A stretch of 64,000 bases of DNA from Gammaproteobacteria bacterium. Its GTDB lineage: Bacteria; Pseudomonadota; Gammaproteobacteria; SZUA-140. The first letter of the stretch is position 1, and every line of letters begins with the position of its first letter. The stretch covers positions 1 through 64,000 of the forward strand of contig JAKISP010000002.1 in assembly GCA_021648525.1 (NCBI GenBank), given 5' to 3'. The translations under genes were made by a program, and so were the position numbers. The notes beneath the pieces were generated by a model. The model worked only from the letters and a program-made list of their open reading frames with translations, had not been told where the DNA came from and made no database searches. Positions 6,954-16,269 of the stretch are shown in pieces.

Positions 6954-7709
6954 GTGAGCGATAATCAAGATCAACTTTCTGGAAAAGTAGCGCTAATTAC
7001 CGGTGCCGCGCGTCGTGTTGGCGCGGCCATGGCACGCGCACTCCATCATGAAGGGATGAACCTGGCACTGCATTACCATACCTCCCATAAAGAGGCGCGT
7101 GCACTGCAAAGTGAACTCAATGAAGTGCGTGAGGAGTCGGTGGTATTGATTCAGGCGGATCTGTTGCAGACCACTAAACTAGCCGCCGTGGTTAAGGAGG
7201 CGACCGCTCGTTGGAAGCGACTCGATGTGGTAATCAACAACGCCTCAACCTTCTATCCCACGCCGATCGGTACCGTAACCGAAGATCAGTGGGATAACCT
7301 GATGGGGACCAATCTGAAGGCCCCTTTTTTTCTCTCTCAGGCCGCCGCGCGTCACCTCAGGCAGCAACACGGCTGTATCATCAATATTGTGGATATCCAT
7401 GGTGAGCGCCCACTCAAGCAGCATCCAGTCTACTGCACTGCAAAAGCAGGATTGGTGATGTTATCGAAAGCACTGGCCCGTGAACTGGGGCCAGAGATAC
7501 GGGTGAATGCAATTGCGCCGGGTGCGATCATGTGGCCAGAAAATGGCATTGATGATGTCACTAAAAAGCGCATCCTTTCGCGTACCACACTTAAACGGCA
7601 GGGTTCGCCGGAAGATATTGCGCGTGCGGCTCTATTTTTGATTCGCGATGCCGGTTATATCAGTGGACAGACCATCGCGGTAGATGGCGGGCGCTCGCTT
7701 AGCGACTAA
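6954..7709 (+). CDS. Pteridine reductase / FolM-type short-chain dehydrogenase
   Basis: This 251-residue NAD(P)H-dependent SDR has a TGAARRVG cofactor loop near residue 17; the Arg pair is typical of pteridine reductases and FolM rather than of generic SDRs. INNAS follows near 90 and the catalytic Tyr and Lys are in PVYCTAKAG near 160. It probably reduces dihydrobiopterin or dihydrofolate. Translation starts at GTG (6954) behind CAGGGGA; an ATG six bases earlier runs into a stop. It is convergent with folK, with only four bases between, placing it with the folate genes folK and folB. Confidence 0.9.
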   Translation: MSDNQDQLSGKVALITGAARRVGAAMARALHHEGMNLALHYHTSHKEARALQSELNEVREESVVLIQADLLQTTKLAAVVKEATARWKRLDVVINNASTFYPTPIGTVTEDQWDNLMGTNLKAPFFLSQAAARHLRQQHGCIINIVDIHGERPLKQHPVYCTAKAGLVMLSKALARELGPEIRVNAIAPGAIMWPENGIDDVTKKRILSRTTLKRQGSPEDIARAALFLIRDAGYISGQTIAVDGGRSLSD

Positions 7710-7713
7710 AGCG

Positions 7714-8220
7714 TTACCACTCAAACTCAATGGCGGTTAATGGCTGCCGTGCCTGATCAAACTGTTGCCACATCGCACTTAGGCTTTCATTCCTTAGCGG
7801 ATGGACTATTTCTCCCGACAGCTCCGCCAGAGGGCGCAGTACAAAGGCATTTTTCTCGATCTCATCGCGCGGCAGTTGCAGTTTACCCTGTTGCAATACC
7901 ACGTCATCATATAACAGCAGATCAATATCAAGTGTACGCGGTCCAAAACTCGACAGGGTTCGATCACGATGGTGCGCATCTTCAATCTGGCGTAGCATCA
8001 CAGCCAACGTCTCAATATCTAGCGCTGTTTCAAAACGGACGACGAGGTTATAAAAGGGATCGCCATCAAAACCGACCGCCGCACTTTCATAGACGGTCGA
8101 CATCACCACATTTTTAAAGCGCTCACACAGCGCATTCACGCCACAACGAATATTATGTTCTCGCTCAACATTGCTACCCACACCCACATGAATCAGGTGC
8201 TTAAAACTGACCGAGGACAT
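7714..8220 (-). CDS. folK: 2-amino-4-hydroxy-6-hydroxymethyldihydropteridine pyrophosphokinase (HPPK)
   Basis: HPPK transfers pyrophosphate from ATP to 6-hydroxymethyl-dihydropterin in folate synthesis. The 168-residue frame shows the family markers VGVGSNVE at the N-terminus, YESAAVGFDGDPFYNLVV, the nucleotide-binding FGPRTLDIDLLLYDD near residue 90, and LPRDEIEKNAFVLRPLAEL with the substrate-binding Arg. I use the ATG at 8220, immediately after the folB stop codon. A start eight codons earlier would overlap folB. folB and folK form a two-gene unit. Confidence 0.95.
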   Translation of the reverse strand: MSSVSFKHLIHVGVGSNVEREHNIRCGVNALCERFKNVVMSTVYESAAVGFDGDPFYNLVVRFETALDIETLAVMLRQIEDAHHRDRTLSSFGPRTLDIDLLLYDDVVLQQGKLQLPRDEIEKNAFVLRPLAELSGEIVHPLRNESLSAMWQQFDQARQPLTAIEFEW

Positions 8221-8221
8221 C

Positions 8222-8578
8222 TTAGCCCTTTTCTCCACGCTCAATGATCACACCAACACCACTGGCACCACGAATCGCACCCACTTTATCGAGCCTTACC
8301 CGTACCCAGCGCACATCAAATTCACCTAGAATAATCGCCGCCACCTGCTCTGCCAGCGTCTCGACCAACTGAAAACTACTCTCTTCCACAAAGGCGATAA
8401 TACGCTTGGAAAGCGTCTTATAATCTAGCGTATCTTCGATTGCATCGCTAGCGGCAGCTTTGCGGATGTCAGTCGCCATATCGAGGTCAAAACTGATGGT
8501 CTGTTTGATTTCTCGCTCCCAGTCAAAGATACCGATAATAGTTTCGATCTTGAGGTCACGCAGGTAGATGATGTCCAT
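8222..8578 (-). CDS. folB: Dihydroneopterin aldolase
   Basis: This 118-residue enzyme cleaves 7,8-dihydroneopterin to hydroxymethyl-dihydropterin and glycolaldehyde, the step before FolK. Recognisable parts are IIGIFDWERE near residue 15, FDLDMATDIRKAA, DYKTLSKRI around 53, FQLVETLAEQVAAIIL around 72 with the catalytic-region Glu, and a C-terminal Lys strand (RLDKVGAIRGASGVGV). Length is normal for the family. It is the first gene of a folB-folK unit and is divergent from plsY. Confidence 0.95.
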   Translation of the reverse strand: MDIIYLRDLKIETIIGIFDWEREIKQTISFDLDMATDIRKAAASDAIEDTLDYKTLSKRIIAFVEESSFQLVETLAEQVAAIILGEFDVRWVRVRLDKVGAIRGASGVGVIIERGEKG

Positions 8579-8682
8579 AAAAAAGGCCAGTATTTATAGG
8601 TGAATTTAGTGAATCCGAGGTGCTATCATACGTGTTCTTTCAGCAATCAATTCAGTTTAGCAGTATATAAACTCGTGCCACA

Positions 8683-9318
8683 ATGATCACAGCCATAATT
8701 ACCATCATCATCGCCTACCTGATCGGTTCGCTTTCCACCGCTATCATCGCCTGCAAGCTCACCGGTCTGCCCGATCCGCGCAGTGAGGGCTCTGGAAACC
8801 CAGGCGCGACCAACGTGCTGCGCTTTGGCGGTAAAAAAATCGCCGTGGTTGTGCTGCTGGGCGACCTGATAAAAGGGTTGCTACCGGTACTCGTCGTGAG
8901 TCTGATGGAGGCATCGCCGCTAATAATCGCACTCACCGGCGCTGCCGCATTCCTGGGGCACCTCTATCCAGTTTTCTTTGGTTTTAAGGGCGGCAAAGGG
9001 GTCGCAACCGCACTCGGTGTGATCCTTGCCGTCTCATGGTTGGCGGGGCTAACGGTACTCGGTGTGTGGCTGTTAGTCGCATTAACACTGCGCTATTCAT
9101 CACTCGCCGCACTCAGCGCCTCGGTAACGGCACCGCTGATCGTGTGGCTCTATCGCCCCAATATCGAGTTCCTGATTATGATGATCGGCATGAGCATTCT
9201 ATTGGTCTATCGCCACCGATCCAATATTCAGAACCTGCGGCAAGGTAAAGAGAGCAAAATCGGCGGGAAGAAAAAAGCGCCAGCTGCTAATGCAACGGAC
9301 AACGCCGCGCCAAAATAA
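8683..9318 (+). CDS. plsY: Acyl-phosphate glycerol-3-phosphate acyltransferase
   Basis: PlsY is an inner-membrane enzyme that acylates glycerol-3-phosphate from acyl-phosphate, the first step of phospholipid synthesis. This copy has 211 residues and about five membrane spans. All three active-site motifs are visible: GSGNPGATNVLR near residue 36, GHLYPVFFGFKGGKGVAT near 90-106, and a YRHRSNIQNL loop near 175. A Lys/Ala-rich tail after residue 190 is longer than in many homologues. It stands divergent from folB, as in many Gammaproteobacteria, and convergent with tsaD. Confidence 0.95.
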   Translation: MITAIITIIIAYLIGSLSTAIIACKLTGLPDPRSEGSGNPGATNVLRFGGKKIAVVVLLGDLIKGLLPVLVVSLMEASPLIIALTGAAAFLGHLYPVFFGFKGGKGVATALGVILAVSWLAGLTVLGVWLLVALTLRYSSLAALSASVTAPLIVWLYRPNIEFLIMMIGMSILLVYRHRSNIQNLRQGKESKIGGKKKAPAANATDNAAPK

Positions 9319-9377
9319 CGCTAGTCTCTATCAATCTCTGAGTGGTACGTGTACTGCTCGCACCGATTAATGATGGA

Positions 9378-10391
9378 CTATAGCGCCGTCAGCGTATCAA
9401 TTGACCAGCGCGCACGCGCTTCAAATCTCGGCGGCTCTAGCTCGCCCGCCTGCAGCCTCAGACAACCCGCATAGGCGATCATCGCGCCGTTATCAGTACA
9501 GAATTTCAACCGCGGATAAGAAACCCTGGTACGCTCCTTCACGGCCAGTGCATTCAATCGCTCACGCAGCGCACTATTCGCACTAACACCACCCGCCACT
9601 ACTAGCTGCTTGAGGCCGGTCTCCCGGATTGCGCGTTGACACTTGATCGCCAGCGTTTCAACGGCAGCGGTCTGAAAGGCAAGTGCGATATCCGCTTTAG
9701 TCTGCTCATTCATCTCATTGGCATGCAGTGTGTTCATAGCAAAAGTCTTTAGGCCACTGAAACTAAAGTCCAGTCCGGGGCGATCGGTCATCGGGCGTGG
9801 AAATTTAAAGCGGGTTGGATCACCTTTTCTGGCAGTCTGCTCTAATACTGGCCCACCGGGGTACCCAAGGTCGAGCAGCTTGGCGGTCTTATCAAACGCT
9901 TCGCCGACCGCGTCATCGAGTGACTCACCAATTATTTTGTATTGCCCAACACCTTCCACTGTAATCAACAGGGTGTGGCCACCGGATACCAGCAGCGCAA
10001 TAAATGGAAACTGCGGTGGATTCTCTTCCAGCATCGGCGCCAATAAGTGCCCTTCCAGATGATGCACACCAATCGAAGGCACCCCACAGCCCCAGGCAAG
10101 GCTACGCCCTACTGCGGCACCGACCAGCAGCGCACCGACTAGCCCAGGTCCGGCGGTGTAGGCGACTCCATCGATCTGCTCACGTGCGGTATCGGCTTGC
10201 TGCAACGCCTTACGAATCAGCGGCAATAGCCTGCGCACATGGTCACGCGAAGCCAGTTCTGGCACCACCCCGCCATATTCGGCATGCATCGCCACCTGAC
10301 TATAGAGCACATCGGACAGCAGTCCGAGCCTGGCATCGTAGACCGCCACACCGGTTTCATCACAGGAGGTTTCAATCCCAAGGACTCGCAT
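9378..10391 (-). CDS. tsaD: tRNA N6-adenosine threonylcarbamoyltransferase
   Basis: TsaD installs the threonylcarbamoyl group on A37 of ANN-decoding tRNAs, with TsaB, TsaE and TsaC. The 337-residue protein shows [15 protein letters not shown] at the N-terminus, metal-binding His residues in [12 protein letters not shown] near residue 110, the nucleotide-binding LLVSGGHT near 135, [15 protein letters not shown] near 160, and the [11 protein letters not shown] loop near 265. Length and motif order are those of the bacterial enzyme. Neighbours add no functional hint: plsY converges on it and an ABC exporter is divergent. Confidence 0.96.
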   Translation of the reverse strand: MRVLGIETSCDETGVAVYDARLGLLSDVLYSQVAMHAEYGGVVPELASRDHVRRLLPLIRKALQQADTAREQIDGVAYTAGPGLVGALLVGAAVGRSLAWGCGVPSIGVHHLEGHLLAPMLEENPPQFPFIALLVSGGHTLLITVEGVGQYKIIGESLDDAVGEAFDKTAKLLDLGYPGGPVLEQTARKGDPTRFKFPRPMTDRPGLDFSFSGLKTFAMNTLHANEMNEQTKADIALAFQTAAVETLAIKCQRAIRETGLKQLVVAGGVSANSALRERLNALAVKERTRVSYPRLKFCTDNGAMIAYAGCLRLQAGELEPPRFEARARWSIDTLTAL

Positions 10392-10535
10392 TAGATCACC
10401 ACTCTTTTATTCACTATCAACATAGGCCATCATTATAACCAGGCAAATCTTCAGCCGCTTTATGATTTGCCGAAAAGAGAGATATACTACGCGTTCTACA
10501 CAAATTCACTGACTAAATGGCTAATATAGATAACA

Positions 10536-11849
10536 ATGACAAACCTTGCGATCCAGATTAAAGGTCTGACCAAGATCTACCCCCCCGATAACCGCGCCGT
10601 TGATACCCTTGATCTTGAAATTAAAGAGGGTGAGATCATGGCGCTGCTCGGCCCGAATGGTGCTGGTAAAAGCACCACTATCCGCGCCGCCTCAACCCTG
10701 TGCGGCTTCGATGAAGGCAGCGTTGTAGTTGCTGGCTTCGATGTCGACACCCACTCGCTTGAGGTACGCCAGGCGATCGGCGTGGTAGCACAACAGACCG
10801 GCATCGACTATTTCCTCACCGGACGCGAAAACATGGTGCTGCAGGGACATCTCTACCGGATGAAGAAGGCAGATATCAATGACCGTGTTGCAGAACTGGC
10901 CAGCTACTTCGAGCTTGACAACAGCATCGACAATCTGGTCAGCACCTATTCCGGTGGGATGCGCAGAAAACTCGACATCGCCTGTGCGCTGATCCATCGC
11001 CCTAAGGTTTTATTCCTTGATGAACCGACCCTTGGGCTAGATATTAAAAACCGTAAAATTCTATGGACGCATATCGACAAGCTGAATAAAGAGTTTGGCC
11101 TAACGATTCTGCTAACGACTCACTACCTGGAAGAAGCAGATAATCTTTCTCACCAGGTCGCGATCATCAACAACGGTAAGGTGCAGGTTGTTGATACACC
11201 CGATGCATTGAAGAACAGTATCCATGGCGATTCCATCACCGTAACCTTTGATGATGTTGGCAAAAACGAGCAGGCATTTTTTCACTTTGCACAGCAACAA
11301 TCTTATATCAAAGGTTCAACCTGGGAAGATAACAAGCTGCATCTGTATGTTGAAGATGGCGGCGCCAACGTTGCCGCGTTAATGGCAGTCGCAGCAGACA
11401 ATAAGGCACAGATCACTAACCTGTCACTATCACGCCCAACATTAGATGATGTCTTCCTCAAATACACTGGCTCCAGCATTTCAGACACCAGGGAAGAAGA
11501 AGGCGATGAATGGTGGAAACAGTGGGCTGGCAAAGGTGGTAACACAGGTAAATGGAAAAACCAGTGGGGTGCTAACGACAGTGACGCTGAAGAGGGTGGC
11601 GAAGACCAGGCATGGAAAAATAGTGACTGGGCAAAAAACAGTGACAACAACGAAAACCTCGGCACGCAAAAAAGAGAAGAAGCACAATCGCAGCAAGATG
11701 CATGGCCATCAGGACAGCAGCAGTGGCCAGACAAAGAAGAGAGTCATAATCCCTCTGGTGAGCAAGGTTCACAGCAGTGGGATCAATCACAACAAGGTGA
11801 TTGGCAAAATAATGAATGGAACAAAAACAAAGACGGCGGAGAGAAATAA
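10536..11849 (+). CDS. ABC transporter ATP-binding protein with Trp/Gln/Asn-rich tail
   Basis: Residues 1-310 form a DrrA/NatA-like ABC ATPase: Walker A GPNGAGKST near 39, Q-loop VAQQTG near 86, signature YSGGMRRKLDIA near 140, Walker B KVLFLDEPTLGLD near 157, and switch His in LLTTHYLEEAD. From about residue 325 to 437 follows a hydrophilic low-complexity tail dominated by W, Q, N, G, D, E, K (WWKQWAGKGG, WKNQWG, WPSGQQQWPD, WQNNEWNK). I know of no such tail in the family. The permease starts three bases after its stop, so the two form one exporter; the substrate is unknown. Confidence 0.92.
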   Translation: MTNLAIQIKGLTKIYPPDNRAVDTLDLEIKEGEIMALLGPNGAGKSTTIRAASTLCGFDEGSVVVAGFDVDTHSLEVRQAIGVVAQQTGIDYFLTGRENMVLQGHLYRMKKADINDRVAELASYFELDNSIDNLVSTYSGGMRRKLDIACALIHRPKVLFLDEPTLGLDIKNRKILWTHIDKLNKEFGLTILLTTHYLEEADNLSHQVAIINNGKVQVVDTPDALKNSIHGDSITVTFDDVGKNEQAFFHFAQQQSYIKGSTWEDNKLHLYVEDGGANVAALMAVAADNKAQITNLSLSRPTLDDVFLKYTGSSISDTREEEGDEWWKQWAGKGGNTGKWKNQWGANDSDAEEGGEDQAWKNSDWAKNSDNNENLGTQKREEAQSQQDAWPSGQQQWPDKEESHNPSGEQGSQQWDQSQQGDWQNNEWNKNKDGGEK

Positions 11850-11852
11850 TCC

Positions 11853-12605
11853 ATGCTCGCAGATACATGGCACCTATTTAACAAATACATGCGCATCACC
11901 ATGCGCATGCCGATGTGGACCCTGTTCACACTGATCCAGCCACTAATCTGGCTGCTGATTTTTGGACAACTATTTAAAGACTTTGTACAACTGGGTGATG
12001 AAGACTACATGGCATTTATGGTACCCGGTATATTGGTAATGACGGTACTGTTTGGCTCTTCATGGTCCGGCGTCAGTTTATTACGTGAGATCACTGCTGG
12101 CACCATCGACAAGATGCTGGTCTCACCTGTATCACGCATCGCCATAGTACTGAGCCGCGTGTTGCATTCATCTGCACAGGTGATTGCGCAGGCATTCATT
12201 ATGTTGTTCGTTGCATGGATACTCGGCGCTTCACTCAATATGAATCCTGTCTATTTAATGCTGGCGATGTTAATTGTCTTTCTACTCGGTGTCGGTTTCG
12301 CTGCGCTCTCCAATGGCTTTGCGATTGCACTGCAACGCGAAGAGCCTCTGGTGATGATCGGCAATCTGATGACCTTGCCACTGATTTTCTTTTCGTCCGC
12401 CCTGGTACCAGAGCAATTTATGCCTGACTGGATTCAATTGATTTCAGCAATCAATCCAATCAGCTATGCAGTTGATGCCATCCGCGCCGTACTTAGCACC
12501 ACACCCGATCTAGCAGTCTTTGGAAAAGGGTTACTGGTATTAACAGTATTTGCGGGTGCATCACTAACCTGGGCGGTTACCGCATTTAATGCATTAAGAG
12601 ACTAA
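11853..12605 (+). CDS. ABC-2 type transporter permease
   Basis: This 250-residue inner-membrane protein has six predicted spans arranged as in ABC-2 permeases of the DrrB/NodJ type. Visible features are the PLIWLLIFGQLF first span near residue 30, MVPGILVMTVLFGSSW near 53, a KMLVSPVSR coupling segment near 87, and the FFSSALVPEQFMPDWIQ segment near 185 that precedes the last span. It is the partner of the preceding ATPase. Exporters of this kind move drugs, polysaccharides or lipids out of the cell; this one cannot be assigned from sequence alone. A terminator-like repeat follows at once. Confidence 0.92.
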   Translation: MLADTWHLFNKYMRITMRMPMWTLFTLIQPLIWLLIFGQLFKDFVQLGDEDYMAFMVPGILVMTVLFGSSWSGVSLLREITAGTIDKMLVSPVSRIAIVLSRVLHSSAQVIAQAFIMLFVAWILGASLNMNPVYLMLAMLIVFLLGVGFAALSNGFAIALQREEPLVMIGNLMTLPLIFFSSALVPEQFMPDWIQLISAINPISYAVDAIRAVLSTTPDLAVFGKGLLVLTVFAGASLTWAVTAFNALRD

Positions 12606-12616
12606 AATTCCTCATC

Positions 12617-12654
12617 ACTCTATAACAATATATTAATACCTATTGTTATAGAGT
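12617..12654. terminator. Bidirectional terminator overlapping a gene end
   Basis: ACTCTATAACAATA (12617-12630) pairs perfectly with TATTGTTATAGAGT (12641-12654). It lies between the convergent ABC permease gene and the TPR gene. The TAG stop codon of the TPR gene (12622-12620) lies in the left arm, so its last codons are part of the hairpin. The T run on the plus strand is short and interrupted. Confidence 0.65.
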
Positions 12655-15406
12655 TTCTTTCCGCACCCGCCAAAGAAGTACTCTGAGTTCGAAAACCTGC
12701 ATTAAATGCTTCTTGCGTTAATGTTGTGCGGATTCCTAAATTTGAAATTGTCTTAACAAAAGAATAGTTCCCAAAAAACCTCATTTTTCTGCTTATCCAA
12801 TAAGAAAAACCACTCGACAACGTATGGGCTGTTTGTCTTCTATAAGCCTGTAAGGCTGTAAATGTATCAAGGTTATTATAATTATTAAGCGAATAGGCAT
12901 AACTCATGTTAACTGAAAAACCACCTCGATACTGACGATTGAATCTCAAATTAATCCTATGATTACGGTAAGCATAATCGCTGGCTATCGCTTCTATATT
13001 TTCATTAATCAGATAGCTATAACCCACATTAATAGTCGAACGATCATCAAAGCGCTGATTAATGTCAACCCCCAGGCGATAGGACTCTGAGCTGAAAATA
13101 CTATTTGTAATCGAATCAAAGCGCGTCTGTGCAAATGAGTATGTAAATCCAGTCATGATTTTCTCTTCGGAAAAGAGATCATAAATTTTCCTGAATTTAG
13201 CTCTGGTCATCACTTCAGCAAAAACAAGGTCTGTCGTACTACTTCGCCTTTCTGTCATCAACCCTTGTGAGCTACGTTTAGTCACTCCACCAACAATAGT
13301 ATACCGTCCTGGCGTAATCGTTGCTGACAGACTATTACTTATGTTCAGGAAATCAAATTGCCCCTCATGATAGGTCGAGTATGTAGGCGATGATGTAAAA
13401 CGCAGCCGAAGACCGCTCTGAGTTTTGTACTGATAGGCTAAATTAAATGACATATCCGAACGAATTTCAGCACCTAAGCTTGTAATAGTATCATCAGCCA
13501 CAGAATTGTCATCATAACCTATGGAGTACCCCATGCTGAACGTCATCCCTTTAATTTTTTTCTCTGTTGCGAACAGCCTCGCTTTAACATCATTTGCGAG
13601 CTCTTCACTCGGATTTTCCTGTAAAATTTTACGATATTCGCTAATCGCATCTTCCTCTTGATTTAATCGTTCAAGCGTCCCCGCGAGATTCAAACGTGCA
13701 CCGAAATTTTCTGGTGAAATTCTGATTACACTTTCATATGTATCAACCGCCTTTAAAAAAGACTCTTCACGTGAATAAATAGAACCAAGGTAAAAATACG
13801 GCATCACATTATTGGGTTGATCTGCAATGATACTTTTAAATGCACGCTCCGAATCCCCTAGTTTACCATCGCTAAACAGCTTCTTTGCAATGACCATTCG
13901 AAGAGAAGCCCCTAGAGCTGCTGCTTTTACAGGGTCAACTTCAAGCATTATTGCTGTTGCATATGCAAACATGGAATCTTCATACTTATTAAGGTCATCA
14001 GCTAAAGCAGCCTTTATACTGAGAATTTTCAAGTTCCAGGGGCCATACTTGGCGGCATTTAACAAATATTTATATGCCTCTTTTTTACGGTTCTTTTGCA
14101 TATAAAATTGCGCTAATCTAAAGTACGCCTCGACATCGGTAGGATGAGTGCTAATCCTGTCTAAAAGAAACTCTTTAATAACCTCTGTTTTTTCAGTAGT
14201 ACTCATCGAATCAAATAAAGCGCCTCCATTATTCGTCTTACCACTAATATTGATTAATGCTTTATTAGCTTCAGCAGCATATTTTGTACCAGCGCCCTCA
14301 ATAATAATTTCTTCTAATAAATCGATCGCATGCCCAATTTTTTTTGTCATTGAATAAAGCCCTGCAAGCTGAATTTTTGCCTCTAAATGCCCCGGTACAA
14401 GTGCCAATACCTTTTGATATTTTTCTTCGGCCAATTCAATTCTTCCCAACGATGAAAGTGATCTTGCCATCAACATAAGAGCAGGTATGTTCTGAGCATT
14501 TAAATCAATAACATCATCTAAAATTTCCAGAGCATCCTGATGATTACCGCTAGACGCGATAAGGTTTGCTTCAATCAGCCCTAAGCGCACTCGGGCCCTC
14601 TTTCCAATTTGACTTTCAGCATCAAGCACAATGATTTTCTCAAGGCTTTCAATTGCCATCGCTATCTCTCCTCGAATTTCATAAATACTAGCGAGATTCA
14701 GATAAGCATTGACATACCGAGGGTTCAACTCAATGACTTTTTCAAATTCGAGTTTAGCCTCATCCATTTTCTTCAAAAAGAAGTACCCAAGCCCAAGGCT
14801 ATAGCGTATCAAAAAATCATTCGGATATTCTTGTGCCAAACGTGAAAATACAGGCAATGCGCTTTGAATCTTTCCGTTGCGTGCCAGCTTAGTAGCAGTC
14901 AAAAAATCCACCTTCTTGATTGCCTCCTTATAATCTGCTGAACCCGGAGTAGCCATCTCACTAATAAGCCTGTAATTCCTTATAGCATTGTCATATTCCA
15001 TTCTAAACTCATACGAATAAGCCAGAGATTTTCGAAACTTAATATTTTCAGGTGATAATATAATAGCCTGCTTTAGATACTCAACCCCTTCATGAAAACG
15101 CCCCATACGTACTAGAATTACACCTGTTTTCGCATGACCTTCAGCATTGCTCTTATCTATTGATAAAACTCGAGCCAGTAAATCAAGCGCAGCAGAAAGA
15201 TCGCCAGACTCAAATTCTCGCTGAACCTCATCCAGAATTTTAGACACTTCCACTGTATTTTTCTGCAACTGATTTTCATCATCAGCCGCATATGCTGTAT
15301 CTAACGCAGATAAAAAGATCAGCAGTATTAGTGAAGGAGCAAGTAAAAGCATTACATAACCAACATCAATAATAGATATTGATTTTGAATAACGCACGCC
15401 AGCCAC
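12620..15406 (-). CDS. TPR protein with predicted C-terminal outer-membrane barrel
   Basis: This 928-residue exported protein begins with a hydrophobic signal region (about residues 15-41, ending ...DTAYA). Residues 50-610 are a chain of tetratricopeptide repeats, for example AEGHAKTGVILVRMG, NAYLNLASIYEIRGE, PYFYLGSIYSRE. From about 625 the character changes to alternating aromatic strands (FSMGYSIGYDDN, LRLRFTSSPTYSTY, INVGYSYLIN, GFSVNMSYAYSL) and a final ITIGINILL, which suggests a beta-barrel of roughly 12-16 strands. TPR-plus-barrel outer-membrane proteins include exopolysaccharide secretins and Slam-like lipoprotein exporters, but this one is longer and I cannot assign it to either. 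It overlaps the preceding gene by 41 bases and ends the envelope operon. Confidence 0.85.
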   Translation of the reverse strand: MAGVRYSKSISIIDVGYVMLLLAPSLILLIFLSALDTAYAADDENQLQKNTVEVSKILDEVQREFESGDLSAALDLLARVLSIDKSNAEGHAKTGVILVRMGRFHEGVEYLKQAIILSPENIKFRKSLAYSYEFRMEYDNAIRNYRLISEMATPGSADYKEAIKKVDFLTATKLARNGKIQSALPVFSRLAQEYPNDFLIRYSLGLGYFFLKKMDEAKLEFEKVIELNPRYVNAYLNLASIYEIRGEIAMAIESLEKIIVLDAESQIGKRARVRLGLIEANLIASSGNHQDALEILDDVIDLNAQNIPALMLMARSLSSLGRIELAEEKYQKVLALVPGHLEAKIQLAGLYSMTKKIGHAIDLLEEIIIEGAGTKYAAEANKALINISGKTNNGGALFDSMSTTEKTEVIKEFLLDRISTHPTDVEAYFRLAQFYMQKNRKKEAYKYLLNAAKYGPWNLKILSIKAALADDLNKYEDSMFAYATAIMLEVDPVKAAALGASLRMVIAKKLFSDGKLGDSERAFKSIIADQPNNVMPYFYLGSIYSREESFLKAVDTYESVIRISPENFGARLNLAGTLERLNQEEDAISEYRKILQENPSEELANDVKARLFATEKKIKGMTFSMGYSIGYDDNSVADDTITSLGAEIRSDMSFNLAYQYKTQSGLRLRFTSSPTYSTYHEGQFDFLNISNSLSATITPGRYTIVGGVTKRSSQGLMTERRSSTTDLVFAEVMTRAKFRKIYDLFSEEKIMTGFTYSFAQTRFDSITNSIFSSESYRLGVDINQRFDDRSTINVGYSYLINENIEAIASDYAYRNHRINLRFNRQYRGGFSVNMSYAYSLNNYNNLDTFTALQAYRRQTAHTLSSGFSYWISRKMRFFGNYSFVKTISNLGIRTTLTQEAFNAGFRTQSTSLAGAERNSITIGINILL

Positions 15407-16268
15407 TCATATCAAGCTCCATCTTTTCATAACTTCCATCATCGGCTAGATAACCCAAATTTTGACTACCATCACTGGCAGCTCCTGTAGGGTACTGTAT
15501 CGATACCGTATCCTGAGGCTGGAAATCATTATTAACTTGAGCGCTTCCTAGCTGAAATTTATTCAATCCAATGACATACCCCACATCAAAACCCACAGAC
15601 AACCAATCACGCATGAAAATTTCACCACCTATCGCAGGTTGAAACATCAGATGCCCAGTCGCCTGAGTGTCAAGCTTAGTTATTCGTTTAAATGTTATAT
15701 CGCTATCAGAGGGGTCTGTGAATTCAAATACAAAGCTTTCGCGAAAATCGATATCAAAAACTTCATTTAACATCAATCGACTATAAATTTTGTATTTTTT
15801 ATGTTTCACAAACAGATCTCGACGCCAACCAATGTAATATTGTAAATATGACATGTTCGCGCGACGTTCATAGACGGTGTCGACAAGCCGCCCCTGAAAG
15901 GGCAGTGTTGTTTTCACCAGCGATGAACCACCGCCTTCCCACGAACTCAGGCCAATCACAAAATGATTTTTCTGATCGATCTCCATTTGAAACTCAAGCC
16001 CAGCTTCAGTCCCAAAACGTATTTGGGTAAGTGGGTTATCTACGCTATAACGAACCTGACGGGGGCCGTCACCATCTGAAAATAAAAGCTCACCTGTTAT
16101 TGGTAGTTTTGCTCCTAGTACTTTGTCGTTAATAAGCCCAAGATCCGGCTTATGTATCCCTAAAATGGGTGACACGCTCCAACGAACTTCGGCAGCAACC
16201 AGGCTACCTGCTATTGCAAACACAATAAAGATAATTGCCAGTAAATTTTTGATGTCTAAACTCATCAA
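15366..16268 (-). CDS. Exported outer-membrane-like protein of unknown function
   Basis: This 300-residue protein has a signal peptide at residues 1-27 (IIFIVFAIAGSLVAA). The mature part alternates polar and aromatic residues (VRWSVSPILGIHKPD, EFQMEIDQKNHFVIG, SYLQYYIGWRRDLF, KIYSRLMLNEVFD, EIFMRDWLSVGFDVGYVIGLNKF) and ends ALFKINIYY, an aromatic C-terminus typical of Bam-assembled barrels. I infer an 8-10-strand outer-membrane protein. It starts two bases from the RND gene's stop codon and overlaps the TPR gene, so all three are likely translated together. No named family is recognised. Confidence 0.75.
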   Translation of the reverse strand: MMSLDIKNLLAIIFIVFAIAGSLVAAEVRWSVSPILGIHKPDLGLINDKVLGAKLPITGELLFSDGDGPRQVRYSVDNPLTQIRFGTEAGLEFQMEIDQKNHFVIGLSSWEGGGSSLVKTTLPFQGRLVDTVYERRANMSYLQYYIGWRRDLFVKHKKYKIYSRLMLNEVFDIDFRESFVFEFTDPSDSDITFKRITKLDTQATGHLMFQPAIGGEIFMRDWLSVGFDVGYVIGLNKFQLGSAQVNNDFQPQDTVSIQYPTGAASDGSQNLGYLADDGSYEKMELDMSGWRALFKINIYY

Positions 16269-16269
16269 G

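Noticed and set aside
10004-10438. 144-codon plus-strand frame opposite tsaD
   Set aside because: Shadow of tsaD; Arg/His/Ala-rich translation without family features.
11303-11868. Several long frames on both strands over the ABC ATPase tail
   Set aside because: They arise from the low-complexity tail; only the ATPase frame is continuous with conserved motifs and coupled to the permease.
12620-15406. Slam-type lipoprotein exporter or PEP-CTERM PrsT protein
   Set aside because: TPR-plus-barrel layout is similar, but the protein is much longer than Slam and has a barrel that PrsT lacks; no specific motif supports either.
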